A stretch of 64,000 bases of DNA from Chryseobacterium pennae (lineage in GTDB: Bacteria > Bacteroidota > Bacteroidia > Flavobacteriales > Weeksellaceae). Made by a program: the position numbers and the translations under genes. A model generated the notes under the pieces. That model saw only the letters and a program-made list of their open reading frames with translations. It was not told where the DNA came from and did not search any database. This document shows positions 51,809 through 60,797 of this stretch, piece after piece. The stretch lies in NCBI RefSeq assembly GCF_003385515.1, contig NZ_QNVT01000002.1:248001-312000 (forward strand), in the 5' to 3' direction. Every line of letters begins with the position of its first letter. The stretch's first letter is position 1.

Positions 51809-52894
51809 TTATTCCTTCTTCAAATATTCATGTATAATATCCAATACTGCTGTATGGTATTTGAATGTTTCTTTAAATCCGCCAGAATTATAGTCAACAT
51901 TGCTTAGAACAGTAACCCCAATATGATTTTCCGGGAAAAAATAATTTTCAGTAACATACCCTGGTACAAATCCTGTTTGGCCAATCCTTAAAACATCATC
52001 GCTGGTATCAATAGTAACTCCAAGTCCATATTCTGTTAATCCTAAAACAGGATGATTTCTGATTGAGTTTTTTTGCTTGGTTAATAATAATTCCATCGTT
52101 TTCTTTTTGAGTAATTTCCCTTCAAAATAAAGTTGATTCCATTTATTTAGGTCAGAAGCTGTTGTTATAAAAGTTCCACCTGCAGGAGAATTAGAATACA
52201 TAAAGCTATTGGTTTCAATATCCAGTTGCCCATTCTCGTTTTCAGTATAAGGAGTCGTTAATCTCGTATATTTTTTGATATTGGGGTGGTAGGTATTTTT
52301 CATTCCGCACTTTTCAAATAATGCCATTGTGATTTCTGTAAAAGATTTACGGTATATTTTCTCTAGTATTTTAGCAAGTAGATCATAAGTAACAGTAGAA
52401 TGAGAATAATCAAATTGAGTTCCTGGTATAAATAGGGTTGGCTTATCCAAAGCTTCTATTCCACTGGTATGATTTAAAAGTAATCTGATGGTAATTGTAT
52501 CTTTCCAGGATTGTGAAAGCTCTGGTATATATTGACCGATAGGTATATCCAAAACTAACAATTTCTTTTCATATGCTTGTAATACTAATGCAGAAGTAAA
52601 TTGTTTTGCTATTGATCCACTAATAAACTGGTCATCTGGCCCTATCAGAATTCTCCTTTCAATATTAGAATATCCTTTTACTTTAGAATATAAAGTTTGT
52701 CCGTTTTGAGAAATAAGAATAACCCCATTGAAAGCTTTTTCTGTTTTAATATCTAGCAATGAATCTATTTTAGATCTTATAAAGTTTTGTTTCTGTTGGG
52801 CACTAAGACAAGAGTATAAAAAAATTGAAAGCACGGTCATTAATACCCTGCTATTTAAAAATCTTATGAACTTATTTTTCTCCGTTTTTTTCAT
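51809..52894 (-). CDS. Serine hydrolase, class C beta-lactamase-like
   Basis: A 361-residue protein with an N-terminal signal segment (possible lipobox LYSC, Cys29) and the beta-lactamase-fold motifs: SIAK (S94, K97), a YSHST (YxN-like) motif around residue 170 and a C-terminal region in place of the KTG triad. It is in the group of penicillin-binding/esterase-like enzymes and is not clearly a resistance gene. The KTG motif is not evident. Flanked by the two GC-rich hairpins, so it has its own unit. Confidence 0.82.
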   Translation of the reverse strand: MKKTEKNKFIRFLNSRVLMTVLSIFLYSCLSAQQKQNFIRSKIDSLLDIKTEKAFNGVILISQNGQTLYSKVKGYSNIERRILIGPDDQFISGSIAKQFTSALVLQAYEKKLLVLDIPIGQYIPELSQSWKDTITIRLLLNHTSGIEALDKPTLFIPGTQFDYSHSTVTYDLLAKILEKIYRKSFTEITMALFEKCGMKNTYHPNIKKYTRLTTPYTENENGQLDIETNSFMYSNSPAGGTFITTASDLNKWNQLYFEGKLLKKKTMELLLTKQKNSIRNHPVLGLTEYGLGVTIDTSDDVLRIGQTGFVPGYVTENYFFPENHIGVTVLSNVDYNSGGFKETFKYHTAVLDIIHEYLKKE

Positions 52895-53099
52895 AATAAG
52901 ATTCCTTAAACTTATATAAAGGAAATTCCACTAAAATTAGCTATTTTGGATTAAAAACAGGAATGAAAACTGCAGTAAAAATTTATTCACAATAAAAAAA
53001 TGGATATAAATTTTATTGGTTTAATAGGAAGTGTCATAAGATTGGTTTTGTTTTTAAATTTAACTTTAAAAAAAGGAAGACTATGTACATCACTTTGAA

Positions 53100-53133
53100 A
53101 AAGAAGGGCATCACCATTGCGATGCTCTTCTTA
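53100..53133. terminator. Hairpin between the serine hydrolase and PUL operon
   Basis: Stem AAGAAGGGCATC / GATGCTCTTCTT (one G-T pair) with an 8-base loop. It lacks a clear T-run on either side, so it may be a terminator or a structured element. Confidence 0.5.
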
Positions 53134-53170
53134 ATGTATCGTGCAAAAAATATGATCATATCAAAATCAT

Positions 53171-53201
53171 GAATCGGCGGCCTCTTCGAGGCCGCCGATT
53201 C
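53171..53201 (-). terminator. GC-rich hairpin terminator, copy 2, end of the PUL operon
   Basis: A 14-bp perfect stem (GAATCGGCGGCCTC / GAGGCCGCCGATTC) with a TTC loop, 24 bases past the stop of the last GH30 gene. Confidence 0.85.
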
Positions 53202-53225
53202 TTTTAAAATAATACTAATATGAAG

Positions 53226-54665
53226 TTATAAAATTACGGTCTGTATAGAGTGTGCCGGAGCATTTACCTTAGCCGCCATGCCTTCAATCCAAAGATTAGT
53301 TTCGATATCATTATCGGAATCGTTCATAATTACAGTAACCAATTGACCGTTTTCATTCATAAAAGCAGAAGATGTTAATGCCGCTCTGTTGGAAGATGAA
53401 CCTATCCTTTGTGCATTAGGTTTGATGTATTTTGATACATGTCCGATGTAGTAGTATTCATAAGTATAAAACACCTCCCCTGTTTTTGTATCGGCAATGA
53501 TAGGTGCAAAACAGAAATTTCCTTTATGGTTGGGTCCGCCGGTCTCATCCAACAGTATATTCCAGTCTGTCCATAAAGCATTTCCTTTATTAAAATCGTT
53601 CAGCATATTTTTGCTGTATAGTTCACCTAGGCTTACATCATAAATTCTGTCCATGGCAAACTGCTCTTTACAGCCTTCCGTGAAGGCAAGAAATTTATCT
53701 GGGAAAGCTCTATGGGTTTCTGCTAAGTTGTCAAATAGCTGGGTTTTATTATTCCATGTTTCATACCAGTGATATCCTATTCCATGGGCATATTTTGAAG
53801 TTTCAGGGTCACCAAGTGTGGTAGTTGCTCTTTGATAAATCAGATCTCTGTTGTGATCCCAGATCATTACTTTTTTATCTTTATAGCCGTTTTTCCATAA
53901 AGCTGGACCTAGGTTGTTTTTCAGAAACTCCCCTTCTTCTTCAGCAGTATAGATACAGGATTCCCAGGATTGGGTCGCCATAGGTTCATTCTGAACGGTT
54001 AATCCCCAAACATTAATTCCTCTTTTTTCGTATTCCTTAATGAATTTAATATAGTAATCTGCCCAGGTCTGATAGTATTGATTTTCTAATCTGCCTCCTT
54101 TGTATAAACTTTTATTAGACTTCATCCAGGCTGGTGGACTCCATGGAGAGAAGTAAAAGGTGAAATTATTTCCTATTGCTTTCTGTGCTTCCTTAATCAT
54201 TGGAATTTTATACTTTTCATCGTGGGCAACGTTGAAAGTTTTCAGAGAAGTGTCGTTATCTTCTACATAGGTATAGGAATCGCTGGAGAAGTCACAGGAA
54301 TTCATATTGGTACGCACCACAGTGTATCCCAATCCGTTTTTCCCAAAATAGGCTTCCAGAATTTCTTTTTGCTTGTTCTTTGGCATTTTGTAGAATGTTT
54401 CTGCTGATGCATCTGTAATAGCGCCTCCAATTCCGATCAGCTTTTGATATTTAAAACCAGGAGCTACAAAAATACAGGCTTCCGTTTCCTTTGGCTGTCC
54501 GAACTGCTCAAATTTTACAGGACCTTTATCTACCATTCTTTCATTCACTTTAGAGTTGGTAAGAATGACCTTAGCTGTTTTCCCTTCGTGTTTTTTCCAA
54601 TAATTCTGGGCATTGACATTGATGGCAATCCCTATTACAAAACAACTTACGATTAGTTTTCTCAT
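53226..54665 (-). CDS. GH30 family glycoside hydrolase (distal)
   Basis: A 479-residue secreted glycosidase with signal peptide (MRKLIVSCFVIGIAINVNAQ). The GH30 acid/base E227 is in TVQNEPM and the nucleophile E330 in LAFTEGC. GH30 members act on beta-1,6-glucans, glucosylceramides or xylans; this one is probably a beta-1,6-glucanase or glucosylceramidase-type enzyme given the operon partners. It is the last gene of the PUL operon and is not a lipoprotein, unlike the other GH30. Confidence 0.9.
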   Translation of the reverse strand: MRKLIVSCFVIGIAINVNAQNYWKKHEGKTAKVILTNSKVNERMVDKGPVKFEQFGQPKETEACIFVAPGFKYQKLIGIGGAITDASAETFYKMPKNKQKEILEAYFGKNGLGYTVVRTNMNSCDFSSDSYTYVEDNDTSLKTFNVAHDEKYKIPMIKEAQKAIGNNFTFYFSPWSPPAWMKSNKSLYKGGRLENQYYQTWADYYIKFIKEYEKRGINVWGLTVQNEPMATQSWESCIYTAEEEGEFLKNNLGPALWKNGYKDKKVMIWDHNRDLIYQRATTTLGDPETSKYAHGIGYHWYETWNNKTQLFDNLAETHRAFPDKFLAFTEGCKEQFAMDRIYDVSLGELYSKNMLNDFNKGNALWTDWNILLDETGGPNHKGNFCFAPIIADTKTGEVFYTYEYYYIGHVSKYIKPNAQRIGSSSNRAALTSSAFMNENGQLVTVIMNDSDNDIETNLWIEGMAAKVNAPAHSIQTVIL

Positions 54666-54702
54666 GATTTCTTTGTTTGTGGACCGTATGTCCTCTTTTT
54701 CA

Positions 54703-55503
54703 TTATTTATTTTGATAGACCCTTACATAATACTTTTGTGGAAAGATGCTGTCATCTATTCCCTCTTTTCCGCCCCAGAAACCACCTACTGCCAGATTTA
54801 AAATGATAAAATAAGGCTGGTCAAAAGGCCATGCTTCATAGGCTTTTTCTTTATTTTCATAGGTGAAAAACTTCTGATCATCAATATACACCTCTATCTT
54901 TTCCGGGGTCCAATCTGCTTTATACACATGGAATTTCTCACTTACATCCTTTACCATCAAAGTATCCGTTTTTTGGGTTCCCAGAATATGATTGTATTTT
55001 TTAGTATGTACCGAAGCATGGATATAGCCTTGATTAAATCCTACATGTTCCATAATGTCAAGTTCACCATCATCGGGCCATTTCTTCATCTTTTCACTCA
55101 TCATCCAGATGGCTGACCATGTTCCCCGGCCTTTCGGAAGTTTTGCACGAACTTCTACCGTTCCATATTGAAAGGAAAATTTCCCCTTGGTTAACAATCT
55201 TGCTGAAGTATATTTATTCTTTTCCCAATTTTCTTTTTTAGCTTCAATAAAAAGATTTCCGTTTTCCAGTCTGGCATTTTCCAGTCTGTTTTTGGTATAA
55301 AACTGAGCTTCATCATTTCCATAGCCACCACCACCCACATCGTAGTTCCATTTTAATGAATCCGGAAGTCCTTTTCCGTTAAATTCATCACTCCAGATCA
55401 GTTTTCTGCCGGAATCTGCTTTGTTTGAAGCACAATTCGCCACAGATAAGGCTAATATTCCTGCTGTATAAAACTGAATGGTATTTCGGAATTTAATTTT
55501 CAT
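54703..55503 (-). CDS. GH16 family beta-glucanase, lipoprotein
   Basis: The 266-residue protein has a lipobox (VANC, Cys24) and the GH16 catalytic motif GELDIMEHVG with E147 nucleophile and E152 acid/base, D149 between. GH16 endoglucanases cut beta-1,3-glucans such as laminarin or mixed-linkage glucans. It is likely surface-anchored. It lies between GH3 (69-base gap) and the distal GH30 (37-base gap). Confidence 0.92.
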   Translation of the reverse strand: MKIKFRNTIQFYTAGILALSVANCASNKADSGRKLIWSDEFNGKGLPDSLKWNYDVGGGGYGNDEAQFYTKNRLENARLENGNLFIEAKKENWEKNKYTSARLLTKGKFSFQYGTVEVRAKLPKGRGTWSAIWMMSEKMKKWPDDGELDIMEHVGFNQGYIHASVHTKKYNHILGTQKTDTLMVKDVSEKFHVYKADWTPEKIEVYIDDQKFFTYENKEKAYEAWPFDQPYFIILNLAVGGFWGGKEGIDDSIFPQKYYVRVYQNK

Positions 55504-55572
55504 ATTATTATGATGATTAAGCTTTGGCTAAAGACATTTATATTTTTTATTGTGGTCAGGTTAAAAGAATAT

Positions 55573-57795
55573 TTATTTCACCCAATTCACTCTTTTTGTT
55601 TGTACATTCTGAGAATTGGTTCCCACCATAATATCAAATTCACCTGCCTCCCAGTCAAAATTCAGTTCGTCATCAAAAAATTTCAAATTTTCCGGAGTCA
55701 GTGTAAATTCTACTTTTTTAGTTTCTCCTTTTTTGATGAATATTTTTTTAAACCCTTTTAATTCTTTTACAGGTCTTACTACTTTCCCAAAAAGATCTCT
55801 TATATAAAGCTGCACCACTTCCTCACCATCATATTTCCCAGTATTGGAAACAGTAACACTGATGTTTAATTTCTGGTCTCCTTTCAGATTTTCAGAACTT
55901 AAAACCAAATCGGAATAGGTAAATTCTGTATAGCTTAACCCAAATCCAAACGGGAATTTCGGATCGTTGTCAAGATCAATATATGCTGAAACATAATTTC
56001 TGTCCGTATTATTTTTTGCAGGTCTTCCCGTATTGTAATGATTGTAATACACCGGAATCTGTCCTTCAGTTCTTGGAAAAGTCATCGGAAGCTTTCCGCC
56101 TGGGTTTACGGTTCCAAACAGAATATCGGCAATAGAATTTCCTGCTTCCGTTCCCAGCCACCAGGTATAAACAATAGCAGGAATATGGTCTGCCGCCCAG
56201 TTGAAAATCAAAGGTCTTCCTGCATTAATCATAAGAACAATCGGTTTTCCTGTTTTGGCAATTTCTTTCAACAGCTCTTCCTGTACCCCGGAAAAGCCAA
56301 TAGTACTTCGGCTTTTTGCTTCACCACTCATCGCATGTCCTTCTCCTAAAGTCATAATCACCACATCTGCTTTTCTGGCGGTCTCTACTGCTTCCGCAAA
56401 CATTGTTTTGTCCTGATCATCTACATTGCAGCCTTTTGCATATAATAAGGTAGAATTTTTATCCAATTGATTTTTAATCCCATCAAACTGAGAAACTATT
56501 CTTTGGGTGTCATCTTTAAAAGCTACAGACCAAAACCCATGATTGGAAACAGTTTCTTTTCCGAACGGACCAATCAAAGCCACTGTTTTTACAGTTTTTG
56601 AAAGTGGAAGGATATTATCTTTATTTTTAAGGAGAACGATACTCTTAGAACCGAACTCCCTTCCGAATTTTCTATTTTCTTGGTTATTAACTTGTTCTTT
56701 TTGTCTTTTCTCATTGCTGAATCGGTAAGGATCGTCGAAAAGCCCCATCTCGAATTTTTTGGTTAAAATTCTTCCTGCAGCATCATCCACCAGTTTAGTA
56801 TCTACTTTTCCTTCTTTAACAAGTTTCGGAAGTTCTGCCATATATACCCGGCTTTCCATATCCATATCGCTACCTCCCTGTATCGCTTTTTCAGCAGCCT
56901 CCGCAGTATCTTTTGCATATCCGTGAGGAATCATTTCCCCGATACTGCCCCAGTCCGAAACCACAAAACCTTTATAATTCCATTTTCCTTTTAGTAAATT
57001 TCTCTGGATATATTGATTGGCTGTGGCCGGAATTCCATTGATATCATTGAAAGAATTCATGAACGTAGCAACTCCTGCTTCTGAGGCAGCTTTGAAAGGT
57101 GGAAGATAGGTTTCATTCAGTTGTCTGAGGCTCATGTCAACAGAATTATAATCTCTGCCGCCCACCGCTGCACCATAGGCTGCAAAATGTTTTGCGCAAG
57201 CCATTACCGCATCAAGGCTTCCTAATCCTTTCCCCTGAAATCCTTTAATTCTTGCCAATCCGATTTGAGTTCCCAGATAAGTGTCTTCTCCTGGCCCCTC
57301 CATCACTCTTCCCCATCTCGGGTCTCTGGCAATATCTACCATGGGGGCAAAAGTCCAGTGAATACCATAAGCAGAGGCTTCTGTAGCGGCAATTCTTTCT
57401 GATTTTTCTATCATTCCCAGATCCCAACTCGCAGCCTGCCCGATGTTAACAGGAAAAGTAGTTCTGTATCCATGAATAACATCTTGGCCAAACAGTAAAG
57501 GAATCTTCAATCGGGACTGCATGGCCAGTTTCTGAAATGCTCTGGTTTCTTCTGCTCCGGCAACATTCAGCATAGAGCCCACTTTCCCCTTTTTAATTTC
57601 GTCCAGCACTGCAGCCGAATTAGAATGCTGAGGCCCTGTGGCATATTCAAATCCACTGTATTGCACCATCTGCCCTACTTTTTCTTCCAGTGTCATTTTA
57701 GACAAAAGTTCTGCAACTCTCTGATCTGTTGTTTTCTGTCCGTAGACATTCATTCCAAGTGCGGAGAATGCAAGTAAGAAATAAACTCTCTTCAT
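55573..57795 (-). CDS. bglX: GH3 beta-glucosidase
   Basis: The 740-residue protein has a signal peptide (MKRVYFLLAFSALGMNVYGQ), a GH3 N-terminal barrel with nucleophile D281 in GFVVSDWGSIGEMIPHG, an alpha/beta sandwich domain and a C-terminal FnIII-like domain (LNISVTVSNTGKYDGEEVVQLYI). It resembles periplasmic BglX of E. coli. It probably removes glucose from beta-linked oligosaccharides. In the PUL it follows GH30 by 10 bases. Confidence 0.93.
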   Translation of the reverse strand: MKRVYFLLAFSALGMNVYGQKTTDQRVAELLSKMTLEEKVGQMVQYSGFEYATGPQHSNSAAVLDEIKKGKVGSMLNVAGAEETRAFQKLAMQSRLKIPLLFGQDVIHGYRTTFPVNIGQAASWDLGMIEKSERIAATEASAYGIHWTFAPMVDIARDPRWGRVMEGPGEDTYLGTQIGLARIKGFQGKGLGSLDAVMACAKHFAAYGAAVGGRDYNSVDMSLRQLNETYLPPFKAASEAGVATFMNSFNDINGIPATANQYIQRNLLKGKWNYKGFVVSDWGSIGEMIPHGYAKDTAEAAEKAIQGGSDMDMESRVYMAELPKLVKEGKVDTKLVDDAAGRILTKKFEMGLFDDPYRFSNEKRQKEQVNNQENRKFGREFGSKSIVLLKNKDNILPLSKTVKTVALIGPFGKETVSNHGFWSVAFKDDTQRIVSQFDGIKNQLDKNSTLLYAKGCNVDDQDKTMFAEAVETARKADVVIMTLGEGHAMSGEAKSRSTIGFSGVQEELLKEIAKTGKPIVLMINAGRPLIFNWAADHIPAIVYTWWLGTEAGNSIADILFGTVNPGGKLPMTFPRTEGQIPVYYNHYNTGRPAKNNTDRNYVSAYIDLDNDPKFPFGFGLSYTEFTYSDLVLSSENLKGDQKLNISVTVSNTGKYDGEEVVQLYIRDLFGKVVRPVKELKGFKKIFIKKGETKKVEFTLTPENLKFFDDELNFDWEAGEFDIMVGTNSQNVQTKRVNWVK

Positions 57796-57805
57796 ACTTA
57801 TTCGG

Positions 57806-59230
57806 TTAAAAAATATAAGTGGCGGCAGATTGCCCAGGAATGTTTACTGTAGCGATCTTTCCGGCAAATTTAATATTAAAAATTTCAATTTCTTTACTAT
57901 CGTTCTGAACAATCAATACCGTTTTTTCGTTGAGAGTTCTGAATGCAGCAGTCGATAAATATTGGGTCTGAGTGGAAGCAATACGTTGAGATCCTGCAGG
58001 GATAAACTTAGAGGCATGTGCTACAATATAATAGGCAACATTTCTGGTAAAGCTCTCACTGTCTGAAATGGTTATTGCTCCTTTACATTCCGTACATCCG
58101 CCCTCTGTGTGGGGGGCATACTTTGAGTCATTGGCAAGATTCCACTCCAGTGCTGTTTTACTCCAGTTTCTCATAGCACCGATAATCACATTCTTTGTGT
58201 GCCAGTTCAGATCTTCATTGAAAGTTCCTTTTGAACCCGTCCACTGTTCGGTAAAATATAGGTTTTTATCTGGAAATGCATCATGAACCGTACTCAATGC
58301 TGAAATATCCCCTTCATACAAATGAAAAGCAGATCCATCTATATATTGATAGGCTTCAGGATCTTTTAAAATATCAAGAGCATACTCAGGTTTGTTACAG
58401 TTATGATCATATATTACAATCTTGGTTTTTATTTTATTGTTCTTAAAAGCAGGTCCTAAATGCCCTTTAATAAAATCCCTCTGTTGATCAGATGGCATGT
58501 ACATACTAGGGTTATTTCCAGGATGCAAGGGTTCATTTTGAGGAGTTACGGCATCAATAACAATCCCTTCATTCTGCATTTCTTTAATATATTTTACAAA
58601 ATACCGGGCATATGTCTCATAAAATTCAGGTTTTAAACTTCCTCCTTTAGATTTTCCGTTATCTTTCATCCAAACCGGGGGTGACCACGGAGCTGCAATA
58701 ATTTTAATCTTAGGATTAATAGCTAAAATCTCTTTCAACATTGCAATCAGAGCCTTGTCTTTTGCTAAACTGAATTTAGAAAGAGAAACATCAGTCTGTC
58801 CTTCGGAAAGATCATCATAAGAAAAAACTTCTCCATCAAGGTCTGAAGCTCCAATGCTTACTCTCAGATAACTGATGGAAATGGAATTTTTATCTTTTCC
58901 AAAAAGTTCATTCAATAAAGCTTTTCTTTTGCCTGGAGACAAACGGTTAATAACCTCAACACTTCCTCCCGTTAATGTATATCCAAAACCGTCAACATAT
59001 TGAAACTTTTGCATATCATCAATTTCAATATTCTGATGGGCATTAGATGTATTTACAAATCTGATGGGAGCCTGGGGCTGTAATTTGATGTTTTCATCTC
59101 CTTTGGTAAGCCAATATTCAACTTCATCACCATTCTTCTGAGTAACAGTAGTACATGACAAAGGAAAAAGTACCACACCACATAGCAGTGCAGTACCTTT
59201 AAAGAAACTATATAAGTTGTGAAACTTCAT
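57806..59230 (-). CDS. GH30 family glycoside hydrolase (proximal), lipoprotein
   Basis: A 474-residue lipoprotein with a lipobox (LSC, Cys26). The acid/base E233 is in TPQNEPLHPG and the nucleophile E328 in YFTEQWTGS. It is only moderately similar to the distal GH30 in this operon, so the two are paralogues with possibly different specificity. It starts 2 bases after the susD stop and is likely surface-anchored with SusD. Confidence 0.9.
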   Translation of the reverse strand: MKFHNLYSFFKGTALLCGVVLFPLSCTTVTQKNGDEVEYWLTKGDENIKLQPQAPIRFVNTSNAHQNIEIDDMQKFQYVDGFGYTLTGGSVEVINRLSPGKRKALLNELFGKDKNSISISYLRVSIGASDLDGEVFSYDDLSEGQTDVSLSKFSLAKDKALIAMLKEILAINPKIKIIAAPWSPPVWMKDNGKSKGGSLKPEFYETYARYFVKYIKEMQNEGIVIDAVTPQNEPLHPGNNPSMYMPSDQQRDFIKGHLGPAFKNNKIKTKIVIYDHNCNKPEYALDILKDPEAYQYIDGSAFHLYEGDISALSTVHDAFPDKNLYFTEQWTGSKGTFNEDLNWHTKNVIIGAMRNWSKTALEWNLANDSKYAPHTEGGCTECKGAITISDSESFTRNVAYYIVAHASKFIPAGSQRIASTQTQYLSTAAFRTLNEKTVLIVQNDSKEIEIFNIKFAGKIATVNIPGQSAATYIF

Positions 59231-59232
59231 AT

Positions 59233-60786
59233 TTAATATCCCGGATTTTGATCCATCAGTGTATTGGGCAATTCATTAAACGGAATAGGCAGAATTTCAT
59301 TCTTATGTGCTTTGAATCCTTTAAATGCAAGTTTTGAAGGAGCATCGCCCCATCTTACAAGGTCAAACCATCGATGTCCTTCTCCGGCAAGCTCTCTTCT
59401 TCTTTCATCCTTAATAGCCTGCATAGAAACGGGAACTGAAGTTAGTTTTACCCTGACTCTTACAGCATCCAGTAAAGCCTGAGCTCTCGCCCCCGAACCA
59501 CCTAATGCTTCCGCTTCCATAAGGTAAGTATCAGCTAATCTTATCGCAATATAATTCTGTCTGAAGTTGAGTTCTGCTGCTCCGGGAAGTGAGCTTTTCA
59601 AGTCATTGGTAGGCAAATATTTATTTAAAAAATATCCGGTATCCGAAAATGCAGGACTATAGCTAACTTTATCCTCTGCTAACAATGGTTTCATATTGAA
59701 AATAGTTGTATTCATTCGCGGGTCACCCTGCATGAAATTATACAAGTCTTCAGTCACTGTATTAAATGCCCACCCCGGATATAAATCAGGAGCATCATTA
59801 TCTTTAATTTTTTTGTTAATGGAATAAGAACGGGGTCCCAGCATTGCATTGATAGAGTTTCCTTCATCTTTTCCCTGTCCCCAGAAACCCCAGTCAGAAT
59901 TCCCTTTGTTAGTATGCATCACTTCCAGAATAGATTCCGTCGAAAACTTATAAGGATCTACCGTTTCTGGTCCTACTTTAAATAGATCTCCATAATTTGC
60001 TACCAATTTGTACCCATATTGGCTGGTCCCTCCAGGTGTACCATTCACTTGTTCAAATTGTGCTGCTGCTTCCGGCATTTTCTTATCATAAAGATAGATC
60101 TTTCCTAATATTGCCCTGGCTGTTCCCTGAGTAATTCTTCCTCTGTCATTACCTGTAGCAGTTAACATCAGATCAGGAAGTGCAGCAATGATATCATTTT
60201 CTATCTGTGTGTATACTTCGCCTGGTTTTGCCTGCGGGATATTCCAATAATCATCATCAAATTTTACACTTTTAAGAACCAAAGGAATATTTCCAAACAT
60301 TCTTACCAATTCGAAGTAGTATAAAGATCTCAAAACTTTAGCTTCTGCACTGTATCTTTTTTTGAGACCTTCATCCATATTAGCTCCCGACACTCTCTCC
60401 ATTAAAAGATTGGCACGTGCTATACCCTGATAATAATCTCTCCAATAACTTGCAGGCATTGTGTTAGGATTAAGTGAATAATTATTGAGTCCCTGAATAC
60501 CTGCACCATCATTAGAATTTCCACCTCCGGAATAAAAATCATCAGATCCTGCATTAAAAAAGGTAACAGTATTTTCAAATCCCCCCGAATATTTTCTTAA
60601 AATATCATATACAGAAACCAGAGCACTAAATGACTGTCTCTCATTTTGAAAATAAGTCTCCGTTTTAAAAGCTCCTGAATTCTGTACTTCATCCAGATAT
60701 GAACCACTGCAGGCCATATTGCTAAAACTCAGACCCGCCAAAAAAGTTACAGCAAGTCCTTTATATATAAAACTTTTATTTTTCAT
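59233..60786 (-). CDS. SusD/RagB family outer-membrane lipoprotein
   Basis: The 517-residue protein has a lipobox (ACSG with Cys26) and typical SusD helical repeats with ARAILGKIYLYDKKMPEAAAQFEQV and C-terminal RDERRRELAGEGHRWFDLVRWGD. It forms the lid of the SusC transporter and binds glycans at the cell surface. It follows susC by 11 bases, so the pair is coupled. Confidence 0.95.
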   Translation of the reverse strand: MKNKSFIYKGLAVTFLAGLSFSNMACSGSYLDEVQNSGAFKTETYFQNERQSFSALVSVYDILRKYSGGFENTVTFFNAGSDDFYSGGGNSNDGAGIQGLNNYSLNPNTMPASYWRDYYQGIARANLLMERVSGANMDEGLKKRYSAEAKVLRSLYYFELVRMFGNIPLVLKSVKFDDDYWNIPQAKPGEVYTQIENDIIAALPDLMLTATGNDRGRITQGTARAILGKIYLYDKKMPEAAAQFEQVNGTPGGTSQYGYKLVANYGDLFKVGPETVDPYKFSTESILEVMHTNKGNSDWGFWGQGKDEGNSINAMLGPRSYSINKKIKDNDAPDLYPGWAFNTVTEDLYNFMQGDPRMNTTIFNMKPLLAEDKVSYSPAFSDTGYFLNKYLPTNDLKSSLPGAAELNFRQNYIAIRLADTYLMEAEALGGSGARAQALLDAVRVRVKLTSVPVSMQAIKDERRRELAGEGHRWFDLVRWGDAPSKLAFKGFKAHKNEILPIPFNELPNTLMDQNPGY

Positions 60787-60797
60787 GTTATTATGTA

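Larger units (their letters stand above)
52895..53225. other. Intergenic region with hairpins
   Basis: No gene is certain. It holds a hairpin at 53100-53133, the second GC-rich hairpin (53171-53201) and a 29-codon open frame at 53083-53172 with a purine-rich stretch ahead. That short frame overlaps both hairpins and is not called a gene. Confidence 0.5.

Noticed and set aside
51809..52894. Acquired beta-lactam resistance gene
   Set aside because: Only the SxxK motif is clear; the usual KTG triad is not evident, and base composition matches the neighbours.
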